From an uncultured Lachnospiraceae bacterium (GTDB taxonomy: Bacteria; Bacillota; Clostridia; Lachnospirales; Lachnospiraceae), in contig CAJTNC010000009.1 in the NCBI GenBank assembly GCA_910577955.1, positions 35,049-99,048 on the forward strand: a stretch of 64,000 nucleotides of DNA. Direction: 5' to 3'. The first letter of the stretch is position 1; every line of letters begins with the position of its first letter. The position numbers and the translations under genes were made by a program. The notes beneath the pieces are model-generated. The model was not told the DNA's origin, made no database searches, and saw only the letters and a list, made by a program, of their open reading frames with translations. Below, one piece after another: positions 43,464 to 51,394 of this stretch.

Positions 43464-43492
43464 TTGACATTGTTTGTGCACATCCGTATAAT
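43464..43492 (+). promoter_or_regulatory. Full-consensus promoter of the LysR gene
   Basis: TTGACA (43464-43469), 17-nt spacer, TATAAT (43487-43492). Both hexamers match the sigma-A consensus perfectly. The leader is about 70 nt. A minus-strand promoter for the sugar operon (TTTACT, 17 nt, TAAGAT) can be drawn in the same gap. Confidence 0.75.
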
Positions 43493-43567
43493 TATCTTAG
43501 TCTTACCCTATGAAAAAGTAAAATCAGTGTTTTTAATGTCTGGAAACAGTTTTTTTGAGGTATAAAA

Positions 43568-44455
43568 ATGGATATCAATCATTGTCGTATCTTTTTAAAG
43601 GTGGTGGAATGCGGCAGCATCAGCTCCGCTGCACTGGAAACAGGATATACACAATCCGCCGTCAGTTATATTGTTAAAAATCTGGAACAGGAGATGGGCG
43701 TAAAGCTTGTAAACAGGGAGCGCTCGGGTATCACTCTGACCAAAAACGGCACGGTTCTCCTTCCCAAATTCAAGGCTATTGTCAATGCCGGTACCCTACT
43801 GGACAATTCTCTTTTTGAACTGACTAATCTTTTATCCGGAGAAGTTGTTCTGGGAGGGAGTTACAGCTCAAAAATAATTTTCTTTCTGCCTGTCATAGAA
43901 AAGTTTCATGCCATTTATCCCAGAGTTACTTTCAAATTTTTAGACGGCTCCGGCCAGACAATTGAACGCTACCTCACCGAAGGAATTGCGGATTTAGGAA
44001 TTTATACTTACCAGAAAAATACAAAACTGCATTATACTTTCATAAAAGACGATCCGCTGCTTGTCGTCCTGCCTTCCGATTGCACCGACTATCCTGAAGG
44101 TGTCTTTCCGATCAATGATATCAGCAAGCATGACTTTATTACCACCTCGTTTAACGACGAATATAATATACTGAAAGAATTGAATGATAATCAGATTCTC
44201 TGCAATACCCCCATTATGATGGATGATACTTTTACCGCTGTATCAGCCGTTGAAAGACATCTGGGCATTACGATCCTCTCAGAACTTTCTATGAAAACGA
44301 AATCTCAATACAACGTGAGATGCATCGGTTTGGATCCGCCGAGGCACAGAAGACTGTGTCTGTTTGTCCGGGATCTGGACGCTCTTACCCCGGCAGCCAA
44401 AAAATTTTACGACTTTTGTGTCTCAGAATTTCCTGCTCTGGCACAAAAATTATGA
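43568..44455 (+). CDS. LysR family transcriptional regulator
   Basis: A 295-residue regulator. The N-terminal winged helix-turn-helix is typical: MDINHCRIFLKVVECGSISS, then AALETGYTQSAVSYIVKNLE, QEMGVKLVNRERSGITLTKNG. The C-terminal effector domain is periplasmic-binding-like (GEVVLGGSYSSKIIFFLPVI, RRLCLFVRDLDALTPAAKKF). It is divergent from the AlsE-ROK-SIS-ABC operon, so it probably controls that operon and itself from the shared gap. Confidence 0.9.
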   Translation: MDINHCRIFLKVVECGSISSAALETGYTQSAVSYIVKNLEQEMGVKLVNRERSGITLTKNGTVLLPKFKAIVNAGTLLDNSLFELTNLLSGEVVLGGSYSSKIIFFLPVIEKFHAIYPRVTFKFLDGSGQTIERYLTEGIADLGIYTYQKNTKLHYTFIKDDPLLVVLPSDCTDYPEGVFPINDISKHDFITTSFNDEYNILKELNDNQILCNTPIMMDDTFTAVSAVERHLGITILSELSMKTKSQYNVRCIGLDPPRHRRLCLFVRDLDALTPAAKKFYDFCVSEFPALAQKL

Positions 44456-44485
44456 GTTTTTACTGCCAATGCAAAACTTTCGTTC

Positions 44486-44513
44486 TTGACATTTTTTTTA
44501 TTCTCTGTATAAT
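44486..44513 (+). promoter_or_regulatory. Promoter of queT
   Basis: TTGACA (44486-44491), 16-nt spacer, TATAAT (44508-44513). It is about 45 bp ahead of the preQ1 riboswitch. Confidence 0.75.
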
Positions 44514-44556
44514 AGGATTTCGGAAAAGTTTGTAAATCAGATTTTTTCAAAATTAC

Positions 44557-44602
44557 AGCGTCAGTTCGAGACCTTCCTGACGTAAAATAAAACTAAAGGA
44601 GA
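44557..44602 (+). ncRNA. PreQ1-I riboswitch
   Basis: Stem CGTCAG (44559-44564) / CTGACG (44577-44582) encloses the loop TTCGAGACCTTC. An A-rich tail (TAAAATAAAACTAAAGGAG) follows and ends in the ribosome site. This is the compact H-type pseudoknot layout of preQ1-I. Ligand binding would fold the tail into the loop and hide the AAAGGAG site, lowering translation of the downstream queT. The gene identity strongly supports the call. Confidence 0.85.
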
Positions 44603-44605
44603 CAA

Positions 44606-45175
44606 ATGAATATGAAAAAACAATCTTACGGCGAAGCTGTCCCTGCTAGGGTTTCTTCGTCTTCCTCGCCGGCCATGCTGGTTCAGGCTGCCATGATCGC
44701 AGCAATTTACGTTGTGCTCACATTGCTCGCCAACTCTTTAGGGTTAGCCAATTATGCCATTCAGGTGCGTTTTTCCGAAGCTCTCACCATCTTGCCCTTT
44801 TTTACTCCGGCCGCAATTCCCGGGCTTTTTGTGGGCTGTATTTTGAGCAATCTCCTGACCGGCTGTATGCCTCTTGACGTTATCTTCGGGTCCTTCGCAA
44901 CATTGATCGGAGCCTTTGGCACCTATGTGATCGGCAAAAAGAGCCGTCAGGCCGGCGCCCCTGAAAAAAGACTTTCCGTGCTGGCGCCTCTTCCGCCCAT
45001 TATTTCCAATACGCTGATCGTTCCCTTTATTCTTGCGTACGTATATCAGTTTGAGGGTTCAATCCCTTATTTTATGCTGACGGTGGGCATCGGCGAATTG
45101 ATTTCCTGCGGGATTTTAGGGTTAGTGCTTCTTTTCTCTTTAGAAAAGCGCAAAGGTATATTTGTCCCAAAATAA
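44606..45175 (+). CDS. queT: Queuosine-precursor ECF transporter S component
   Basis: A 189-residue membrane protein with about five or six hydrophobic segments. The family signature is AAIYVVLTLLANSLGLANYA followed by IQVRFSEALTILPFF and FVGCILSNLLTGCMPLDVIFGSFATLIGA. QueT binds the queuosine precursor and works with a shared ECF energising module encoded elsewhere. The start may be 44606 or the ATG at 44612: the ribosome site is 4 nt from the first and 10 nt from the second. The preQ1 riboswitch sits directly upstream. Confidence 0.93.
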   Translation: MNMKKQSYGEAVPARVSSSSSPAMLVQAAMIAAIYVVLTLLANSLGLANYAIQVRFSEALTILPFFTPAAIPGLFVGCILSNLLTGCMPLDVIFGSFATLIGAFGTYVIGKKSRQAGAPEKRLSVLAPLPPIISNTLIVPFILAYVYQFEGSIPYFMLTVGIGELISCGILGLVLLFSLEKRKGIFVPK

Positions 45176-45192
45176 TTTTAGAAATTTGCAGC

Positions 45193-45221
45193 TTGACAGC
45201 CGGCGTCTGATATGATATAAA
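45193..45221 (+). promoter_or_regulatory. Promoter ahead of the yybP-ykoY riboswitch
   Basis: TTGACA (45193-45198), 17-nt spacer, TATAAA (45216-45221). Confidence 0.65.
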
Positions 45222-45270
45222 ATATAAAATTGATATTGGTACTTTTTACCGTATCAAAAAACAGAAAATA

Positions 45271-45362
45271 CCCGGATGAGGGAGTAGTGGCGCAACTGCG
45301 TGTCCAGTCAACATACGCGGCCTTTAGGTCTGGCTTGACTTAAACAACGAGACTCATGTGTA
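45271..45362 (+). ncRNA. yybP-ykoY (Mn2+) riboswitch aptamer
   Basis: The conserved elements are present in order: ATGAGGGAGTAG at the 5' end, CAGTCAACATACG in the middle, and ACGAGACTCAT closing the first stem (ATGAG 45276-45280 with CTCAT 45353-45357). This family senses Mn2+ and usually turns on manganese or divalent-cation exporters. A terminator-like expression platform follows. Confidence 0.9.
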
Positions 45363-45424
45363 ATGATAACCCGTCATATGTTTATATGACGTCGGCTCCG
45401 TTACACTTGGGTCTTTCTTTTTTA
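45358..45424 (+). terminator. Riboswitch expression platform / attenuator
   Basis: GTGTAA (45358-45363) pairs with TTACAC (45401-45406) around a perfect inner hairpin GTCATAT/ATATGAC (45373-45390). ACCC and GGGT can pair outside it. A T-rich run (CTTTCTTTTTT) follows. The first arm overlaps the 3' end of the aptamer, as expected for a Mn2+-controlled terminator. Confidence 0.75.
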
Positions 45425-45490
45425 TCAACTCATTATAGAAGCGTGGTAAACAGCGCAGCGCAAAATTTTGCGCGGAAAGGATGGTACACT

Positions 45491-46501
45491 ATGGAACTTA
45501 TGATCACAATTCTCCTGTTTCTTGTCGGCATCGTGTTGATTGTCAAAGGCGGCGATCTCTTTGTCGATGCGGCCACATGGATGGCGGAAGTCAGCGGTAT
45601 CCCGAAAGTCATCATCGGCGCCACCGTTGTCAGTCTTGCAACTACACTCCCCGAAATGCTTGTCTCCGTCATTGCCGCGGTGGACGGTAAAGTGGATATG
45701 GCTGTTGGTAATGCCGTGGGCAGCGTGACAGCCAACATCGGGCTGATCATGGCGCTCTCATTAGTTTTTATGCCCGGTGTCATCAACAGAAAAGACTATG
45801 TGCCGAAAGCCGTTTTGATGTTCTGCGCTTCGTTGGTCATTGTAGCTTCCGGCCGCGCAGGAAATATCGGCGTATTTCTCTCCATTATTTTAATCGCAAT
45901 TTTTCTGCTGTTTCTCTTTGAAAATATCCGCTCCACCAAAAATTCCATGAACAAGACGGGGACAGCCGCTCAATTTGACAATAAAGCGGCGGCCCTCCAT
46001 GCTGCAGAAGGCGCCGCCGTTTTGTCCAAAACACAGACTCAAAAATCTGTCGTCTTTATAAACCTTGCAAAGTTTGCCGCCGGCGCAGTAGGCATCGTTG
46101 TCGGTGCAAACCTTCTTGTCAACAACGGCAGTGAACTGGCCCGCTATATCGGCATCTCCGAGCGGATCATCGGCGTCACGCTGGTTGCCGTAGGCACTTC
46201 CCTGCCGGAACTTGTCACTACCATAACCGCTATAGTCAAAAAACAGTCCTCTCTGTCTATCGGCAATATCCTCGGAGCAAATATCATTGACCTGACGCTG
46301 ATCTTGCCTGTCAGCATGGTCTGCGCCGGAAAGCCTCTTCCGATCGCAGCCTCCTCCGCCGCTTTGGATTTCCCTGCCTGTTTGTTGGTAGGCTGCATTG
46401 CGGTATTCCCGATGATCATCACCTCAAAGTTTAAACGCTGGCAGGGATTTGCTCTTCTCGGCGTCTATGCGGTATATCTGGTGCTGACCTGCACTGCATA
46501 A
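45491..46501 (+). CDS. CaCA family Na+/Ca2+-type cation antiporter
   Basis: A 336-residue membrane protein with two homologous halves of about five helices. The alpha repeats are VIIGATVVSLATTLPEMLVS with GNAVGSVTANIGLIM, and IIGVTLVAVGTSLPELVTTI with GNILGANIIDLTLI. The start at 45491 was chosen for AAAGGA 9 nt upstream; a longer frame reads through the riboswitch. Control by the Mn2+ riboswitch suggests export of Mn2+ or a similar ion. Ca2+ specificity is therefore not assured. Confidence 0.88.
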   Translation: MELMITILLFLVGIVLIVKGGDLFVDAATWMAEVSGIPKVIIGATVVSLATTLPEMLVSVIAAVDGKVDMAVGNAVGSVTANIGLIMALSLVFMPGVINRKDYVPKAVLMFCASLVIVASGRAGNIGVFLSIILIAIFLLFLFENIRSTKNSMNKTGTAAQFDNKAAALHAAEGAAVLSKTQTQKSVVFINLAKFAAGAVGIVVGANLLVNNGSELARYIGISERIIGVTLVAVGTSLPELVTTITAIVKKQSSLSIGNILGANIIDLTLILPVSMVCAGKPLPIAASSAALDFPACLLVGCIAVFPMIITSKFKRWQGFALLGVYAVYLVLTCTA

Positions 46502-46511
46502 GAAACGCTGC

Positions 46512-47678
46512 TCAATAGAATATATGCCCTCCGATGGAAATTCCGGTGAGGCCTTCGATCGGCGTCCGGAAATACACGCAGTCCCCGACATTGGTGACAC
46601 CGCTCATCGCTTCGTCCGCTGCCTGATAACATCCGGCGGTAGCCTTGTTCTCGTTGAGTGCGATGGCAAGGCGGCCGCTGGCCACCGGAGAAAACTGCTT
46701 TCTCTGATATATTACACCCGTTATTGTATCCGGATATACAGAACTGAGCACGCGGTTGATCACTACCGCTCCAACAGCCAACTGGCCCGCATAGGGTTCT
46801 CCGCCGGCTTCACAATAAATCAGATTTGCCAAAAGATATCTGTCCGACTCCGCAAAGGATACTTGGGAAATATCTCTTTTTGCCGACTGGGAAGCCAATT
46901 TGGACATGGCCATCTCCTCCGCCAGCTTTTTCTTTAATGCTGCGATATCCGCGTCCTGCGCCTTTATCTTCGCCTCATAGGCTTCGGCTTCCGCCTGCGC
47001 ATTGGAAAGCATTCCCGCATTCTCGGCAATGTTGCCCGCAGTGGTGCTGATGTAACCGCTGACTTTCGCCTGCTCCGCCTCCACTTCCACTTTATAATCC
47101 GCAAGCTCCGCTATTTCCTTTTGCAGCTTCTGTTCCTCCTGCTCAATCTGATCTCTGGCAGCCTGAAAATCCTGCAATTTCTGCTCGTCATAAGCGGAAA
47201 TCGCCGCCACATAATCATAATAGTTCAACATCTCCGAAACACTGCCGGCACCCAACATACCTTCCAAAAGCGCATAGTCGTTTCTCTCATAGGTATACTG
47301 GATGCGGCTTTTCATTGCTGCATACTGTTTCTCCGCGTCCGCCTTCGCTTCCTCTAACGCCTGCTGCGTCTCCAGAATCTCTTGTTCTTTATCCTCAATA
47401 TTCTTTTCCAGTTCCGCAAGCCGATCGCTTACGCCGGTAAGCTGATCATTCAGATTATTCAGCATCCCCTGCAGCGTACCCAGTTCACTCTCCAGACCTG
47501 AAATATCCTTGTTGGTTTCATTTAGCTGGTTCTGCGTCTGATTCCGCTCCTCTTCCGCCTTTTTGATTTGTTCCTTTGTGCTGTTTGTGGCATACGCGGA
47601 AAAAGACAGCCCTGTTGCCAAAGCTGCCACCAGAAAAAATGCCGATATCCGCTTTTTTGTTCCGGTTGTCTTTTTCAT
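46512..47678 (-). CDS. Secreted coiled-coil cell-wall hydrolase (SleB/CwlJ-type catalytic domain)
   Basis: A 388-residue protein. It has a Sec signal (TKKRISAFFLVAALATGLSF, cleavage near AYA), then a long coiled coil (residues ~35-270, Glu/Gln/Lys-rich) like the PcsB N-terminal domain. The C-terminal Hydrolase_2 domain starts LLANLIYCEAGGEPYAGQLA and continues AVGAVVINRVLSSVYPDT, with the catalytic Glu in YCEAGGE. It would cut peptidoglycan outside the cell, in division or spore germination. It ends 10 bp from the convergent antiporter gene, and no terminator was found between them. Confidence 0.88.
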   Translation of the reverse strand: MKKTTGTKKRISAFFLVAALATGLSFSAYATNSTKEQIKKAEEERNQTQNQLNETNKDISGLESELGTLQGMLNNLNDQLTGVSDRLAELEKNIEDKEQEILETQQALEEAKADAEKQYAAMKSRIQYTYERNDYALLEGMLGAGSVSEMLNYYDYVAAISAYDEQKLQDFQAARDQIEQEEQKLQKEIAELADYKVEVEAEQAKVSGYISTTAGNIAENAGMLSNAQAEAEAYEAKIKAQDADIAALKKKLAEEMAMSKLASQSAKRDISQVSFAESDRYLLANLIYCEAGGEPYAGQLAVGAVVINRVLSSVYPDTITGVIYQRKQFSPVASGRLAIALNENKATAGCYQAADEAMSGVTNVGDCVYFRTPIEGLTGISIGGHIFY

Positions 47679-47689
47679 ACGTTGATACC

Positions 47690-48181
47690 CTACAGTTCCA
47701 ATTCTACTTTCCTGCCGGTCGGTTCATACTGTTTATAAGCAACGCCCGACGCGTCAAACAACCGTTTCGACACAATATTTCCGGGAGTGCCGTCATATTT
47801 GTCGCTGCCGTAAATTACGGTCTTTATCCCCGCCTGAATGATTGCTTTCGCGCATTCGTTGCAGGGAAACAGCGACACATACAGCGTCGTCCCTTCCAGA
47901 GAACCTCCTCTGAAATTTAGAATGGCGTTCAACTCGCTGTGGGTCACATAGGCATACTTTGTGGAGAGCATATCTCCGTCCCTATCCCAAGGAAAATCAT
48001 CGTCAGAACACCCCATAGGCAGCCCGTTATACCCCATAGACAAAATCTTGTGGTCATTGCTGACAATGCAGCACCCCACCTGTGTCCCCGGATCTTTAGA
48101 GCGCATTCCTGCCAGTCTGGAAACTCCCATAAAATATTCATCCCAACTGATATAATCTGTCCGTTTCATCTTCGTCCCCAT
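47690..48181 (-). CDS. dCMP deaminase (ComEB type)
   Basis: A 163-residue zinc deaminase that converts dCMP to dUMP for thymidylate synthesis. The zinc motifs are THSELNAI (His and catalytic Glu) and PCNECAKAI (two Cys). The N-terminus SWDEYFMGVSRLAGMRSKDPGTQVGC is typical. Start 48181 has GAGGGG 5 nt upstream; ATG 48169 is an alternative. It lies 36 bp downstream of upp, so pyrimidine salvage genes are together. Confidence 0.93.
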   Translation of the reverse strand: MGTKMKRTDYISWDEYFMGVSRLAGMRSKDPGTQVGCCIVSNDHKILSMGYNGLPMGCSDDDFPWDRDGDMLSTKYAYVTHSELNAILNFRGGSLEGTTLYVSLFPCNECAKAIIQAGIKTVIYGSDKYDGTPGNIVSKRLFDASGVAYKQYEPTGRKVELEL

Positions 48182-48217
48182 ATAAGCCCCTCATCTTCCC
48201 AAAGACGCTGCGTCAAA

Positions 48218-48847
48218 CTATTTCGTCCCGAATATCCTGTCTCCCGCGTCCCCAAGCCCCGGCACAATATAGGCATGTTCGTTGAGTTTTTCATCCAGAG
48301 CCCCGATGTAAATATCCACATCCGGATGTTCCTCCTGCATTCGCTTCACCCCCTCCGGCGCCGCAATAATGCACATGAAATGGATCTTTTTACAACCTTT
48401 GTCTTTTAACAGGCGCAACGCCGCCGTCGCAGAACCGCCGGTCGCCAACATCGGATCAACCACAAAAACTTCCCTCTCGCCGCAGTCCAGCGGAAGCTTG
48501 CAGTAATACTCCACCGGCTCGTGAGTCTCCGGATCCCTGTAGAGTCCGATATGCCCCACCTTCGCCACCGGTATCATTGTCAGCACGCCGTCCACCATAC
48601 CGAGTCCGGCTCTCAGAATCGGCACTATAGCCATCTTCTTGCCTTTCATCTGTTTCACCACGGTTTTGCAGATTGGCGTCTCAATCTCCACATCCGTAAG
48701 CTGCAGGTTTCTCGTAGCCTCATAAGTCATCAGCATGGCAATCTCGCTGATGGTATCCCTGAAATCTTTTGTCCCTGTCTTTTTCCGGCGAATCCATCCA
48801 ATCTTATGCTGGATCAAAGGATGATCCATGATCACTATTTTCCCCAT
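48218..48847 (-). CDS. upp: Uracil phosphoribosyltransferase
   Basis: A 209-residue enzyme that makes UMP from uracil and PRPP. It shows MDHPLIQHKIGWIRRKKTG, TKDFRDTISEIAMLMTYEAT, AIVPILRAGLGMVDG and the PRPP loop VVDPMLATGGSATAALRLL, and ends in GDAGDRIFGTK. The start at 48847 follows GGAGAGG; an in-frame ATG nine codons upstream (48874) is less likely. It follows rpiB by 48 bp. Confidence 0.97.
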   Translation of the reverse strand: MGKIVIMDHPLIQHKIGWIRRKKTGTKDFRDTISEIAMLMTYEATRNLQLTDVEIETPICKTVVKQMKGKKMAIVPILRAGLGMVDGVLTMIPVAKVGHIGLYRDPETHEPVEYYCKLPLDCGEREVFVVDPMLATGGSATAALRLLKDKGCKKIHFMCIIAAPEGVKRMQEEHPDVDIYIGALDEKLNEHAYIVPGLGDAGDRIFGTK

Positions 48848-48895
48848 GTTCCTCTCCTTCTTTTGTTCTCCCATATTTCCTGCTTTCTCTGTCCC

Positions 48896-49327
48896 CTAAT
48901 TGTTCTCAATCTTCGCGATTCTTCTTTTATGCCGCTCATCCCCTGAAAACGGCGTATGCAGAAATCTGTCCACGATATCGAGCGCCAGAAATTCTCCCGT
49001 TACGCCGGCCCCCAGCGACAGCATATTAGCATCATTGTGGAGTCTCGTCAGTTCCGCCGACACCGGATCGCCGCAGAGCGCGCACCGAACGCCGGGTATC
49101 CTGTTGGCGCAGATGGAGATACCTATCCCCGTGGTGCAGACAAGAATCCCTTTGTCGCAGGCTCCCTCCGCCACCGCTTTTGCCGCCGGCTTCACAAAAT
49201 CTGGATAATCACAGGATTCCTTACCATAACAGCCAAAATCCTTGTACTCTATTCCTTCTTTGTCCAAATACTGTTTTATCCGTTCTTTCAAATCAAATCC
49301 GCCATGGTCCGATGCTATCGCTATCAT
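48896..49327 (-). CDS. rpiB: Ribose-5-phosphate isomerase B
   Basis: A 143-residue RpiB/LacAB family isomerase. Family text is MIAIASDHGGFDLKERIKQY, DFGCYGKESCDYPDFVKPAA, GILVCTTGIGISICANRIPG and RLHNDANMLSLGAG. It interconverts ribose-5-P and ribulose-5-P, and some members also act on allose-6-P. It is the first gene of the rpiB-upp-deaminase group, and with the AlsE-like and ROK genes at 42-43 kb it could complete an allose-type route, but it is in a different operon. Confidence 0.95.
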   Translation of the reverse strand: MIAIASDHGGFDLKERIKQYLDKEGIEYKDFGCYGKESCDYPDFVKPAAKAVAEGACDKGILVCTTGIGISICANRIPGVRCALCGDPVSAELTRLHNDANMLSLGAGVTGEFLALDIVDRFLHTPFSGDERHKRRIAKIENN

Positions 49328-49452
49328 AATTCCCCTTTCCGTGCATTTTCTGCACTGCTTTGTCTTCTGCTTCCAGTATACCGCAAAACCTCCTGTTTTA
49401 AAAGAAAAACTTAAAAATCAGGTTTCTATACTTTCTCCTGCTGCCTTTAACC

Positions 49453-50514
49453 CTAAACCTTTTCCAGCCTGTGTCCCGCAGCTTTTAACAGCCTGTTCAT
49501 GACCGCTTGCCCGATGCCGCTCTCCGCAAAAGCCTCGGAATAGATAACGTCCATTTCTTCCTCATCAAATTCCCGCAATATCCGGTAGAGCTCTCTCGCT
49601 GGCTCCTCTTCGTTCGCTCTGTCTCCGGCACTCTTAACAGAAGCAGCGCGGTAGCGATCCTTTGTTGCATCAGTTGCGATCACGCCGCCGCGAAGCCCTT
49701 TTTTCATCGCCGCCTCCAGCAGACCGTTTATTCGCTTTACAACAGCTTCCTCTTCACCGGTAATGATCGTCAGTTCCGCCTTTGGCGCATAATGCCTGTA
49801 TTTCATGCCCGGCGCCTTCGGCGCTTCGCCGCCTTCCGTTTCTGACAGTCCCCTGTCTGTTTCCACTTCCCCTAACACTTTGGACAACATTTCCTTTGTG
49901 ATACAACCCGGTCTTAAAATGGTGGGCGCCCCCTCCGTAAGATCCACGATCGTGGACTCCAGACCGATACAGGACGGGCCGCCATCCAGTATCATGTCGA
50001 TCCTGCCCCCCAGATCCTCTCTGACATATTTCGCAAGGGTAGGACTGGGTCGTCCCGAGATATTGGCACTGGGTGCCGCCACATAGCCCCCCGCCGCCTG
50101 AATCAAAGCGAGCGCCGTCTTATCCTCCGGCATCCGCACCGCTACAGTGGCCAATCCCCCGGTTGTCTCCGCAGGGATCAATTCCGACTTCTCAAAAATC
50201 ATAGTCAATGGACCGGGCCAAAAAGCTCTCCCCAATTTCTCCGCCGCCCCCGGTATCTCCTTTACGATTGCCGCCAGATCCTCCCATCTGCAGATATGCA
50301 CGATAAGAGGGTTGTCCGAAGGACGTCCTTTAGCAGCGTAGATTTTCCGGGACGACTGCGGGTTTAACGCATCTCCCCCGAGACCGTAGACCGTTTCCGT
50401 AGGAAATGCCACCAGACCGCCGCTTTTGAGAATCTTTCCCGCTCTCTCTATAGCCGATACGGCAGCCTGTGTCTCCCTGTTTTCATCTGTTATTTTGAAT
50501 AATTCTGTGTTCAT
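49453..50514 (-). CDS. ywlC: L-threonylcarbamoyladenylate synthase (long form with Sua5 domain)
   Basis: A 353-residue enzyme for the t6A modification of tRNAs that read ANN codons. The N-terminal YrdC domain (residues ~15-215) has GGLVAFPTETVYGLGGDAL, YAAKGRPSDNPLIVHI, WPGPLTMIF and AAPSANISGRPSPT. The C-terminal ~110 residues are a Sua5 domain (APGMKYRHYAPKAELTII). Length matches the long bacterial form. It lies 22 bp after the amidase gene. Confidence 0.94.
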   Translation of the reverse strand: MNTELFKITDENRETQAAVSAIERAGKILKSGGLVAFPTETVYGLGGDALNPQSSRKIYAAKGRPSDNPLIVHICRWEDLAAIVKEIPGAAEKLGRAFWPGPLTMIFEKSELIPAETTGGLATVAVRMPEDKTALALIQAAGGYVAAPSANISGRPSPTLAKYVREDLGGRIDMILDGGPSCIGLESTIVDLTEGAPTILRPGCITKEMLSKVLGEVETDRGLSETEGGEAPKAPGMKYRHYAPKAELTIITGEEEAVVKRINGLLEAAMKKGLRGGVIATDATKDRYRAASVKSAGDRANEEEPARELYRILREFDEEEMDVIYSEAFAESGIGQAVMNRLLKAAGHRLEKV

Positions 50515-50536
50515 ACGGATCGTTTGCTGTTCCTTT

Positions 50537-51301
50537 TCATGATTCTGAAGCCATATATCTCAATATCCCCAGATGAATTGCCCACGCGACCCTGTCCTGA
50601 TAAGTTTCTTCCAAAAGAAGTTCCGCCTCCGCCCGGTTTGACAAAAAGCCGCATTCTGCTATGATGATCGGTGTCTGTGTCTTTTTCAACAGATAGTAAC
50701 TGTCGTTTGCCTTCGCCTCCCGGTGATTCTCTTTGTCAAGCGTCTCCGCTAACGTCTCCTGCATAACCTGAGCCATCGCTTTTCCCTGTAAACTGGTGGC
50801 ATAATAAAATACCTGCGCTCCCCTTACATACTCTTCCGAATAAGAATTCTGATGGATGCTCACCGCCAGATCCGCACCGGCGGAATCGATAAATGCCACT
50901 CTGTTTTTCATGTCCTGCACTTTTTTGTTGGAATCCTCCGGCCGATAGAGCCCGTCTTCTCCCTCTCTGGTCATCAAAACTTCCACACCGGAAAGTTCCA
51001 GATACCGCTTCAGCTTTTTTGCTACAGCTAAATTGATATCCTTCTCCAACGCCTGATTGATGCCCACTTTTCCGGGGTCGATGCCTCCGTGCCCTGCATC
51101 GATCACCACCAGCGGCCTATCTTTTCCATCTGTCGTTTCACTTTTCTTATCCTCCGCAAGCCCAATCGTTTCGCGGTGGATCACGATATCGCCGCTTCCC
51201 GTTGCCACATACTCCGCCGTACGGCCGGAGAGCAGCAGCATTGCCGCCACAAAGACTGCGCCCATACCTATCCTTATTTTTCGAAATTGTTCCTCCGTCA
51301 T
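50537..51301 (-). CDS. cwlD: N-acetylmuramoyl-L-alanine amidase (CwlD-like)
   Basis: A 254-residue Amidase_3 protein with an N-terminal membrane/signal segment. Zinc and catalytic residues are visible: VVIDAGHGGIDPG (His), NQALEKDINL (Glu), DLAVSIHQNSY (His) and IIIAECGFLSN (catalytic Glu). In spore formers CwlD helps make muramic lactam in the spore cortex, which is needed for germination. The short length without binding repeats supports CwlD rather than a vegetative autolysin. Confidence 0.85.
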   Translation of the reverse strand: MTEEQFRKIRIGMGAVFVAAMLLLSGRTAEYVATGSGDIVIHRETIGLAEDKKSETTDGKDRPLVVIDAGHGGIDPGKVGINQALEKDINLAVAKKLKRYLELSGVEVLMTREGEDGLYRPEDSNKKVQDMKNRVAFIDSAGADLAVSIHQNSYSEEYVRGAQVFYYATSLQGKAMAQVMQETLAETLDKENHREAKANDSYYLLKKTQTPIIIAECGFLSNRAEAELLLEETYQDRVAWAIHLGILRYMASES

Positions 51302-51394
51302 ATTGATCCTTGCCCGTCCTGTTTCTCTTTTCTTACTATTTTATGAGAAACAGGCCGTGCATATGTTACGGGAACATTCTACAATTTTGCTTCC

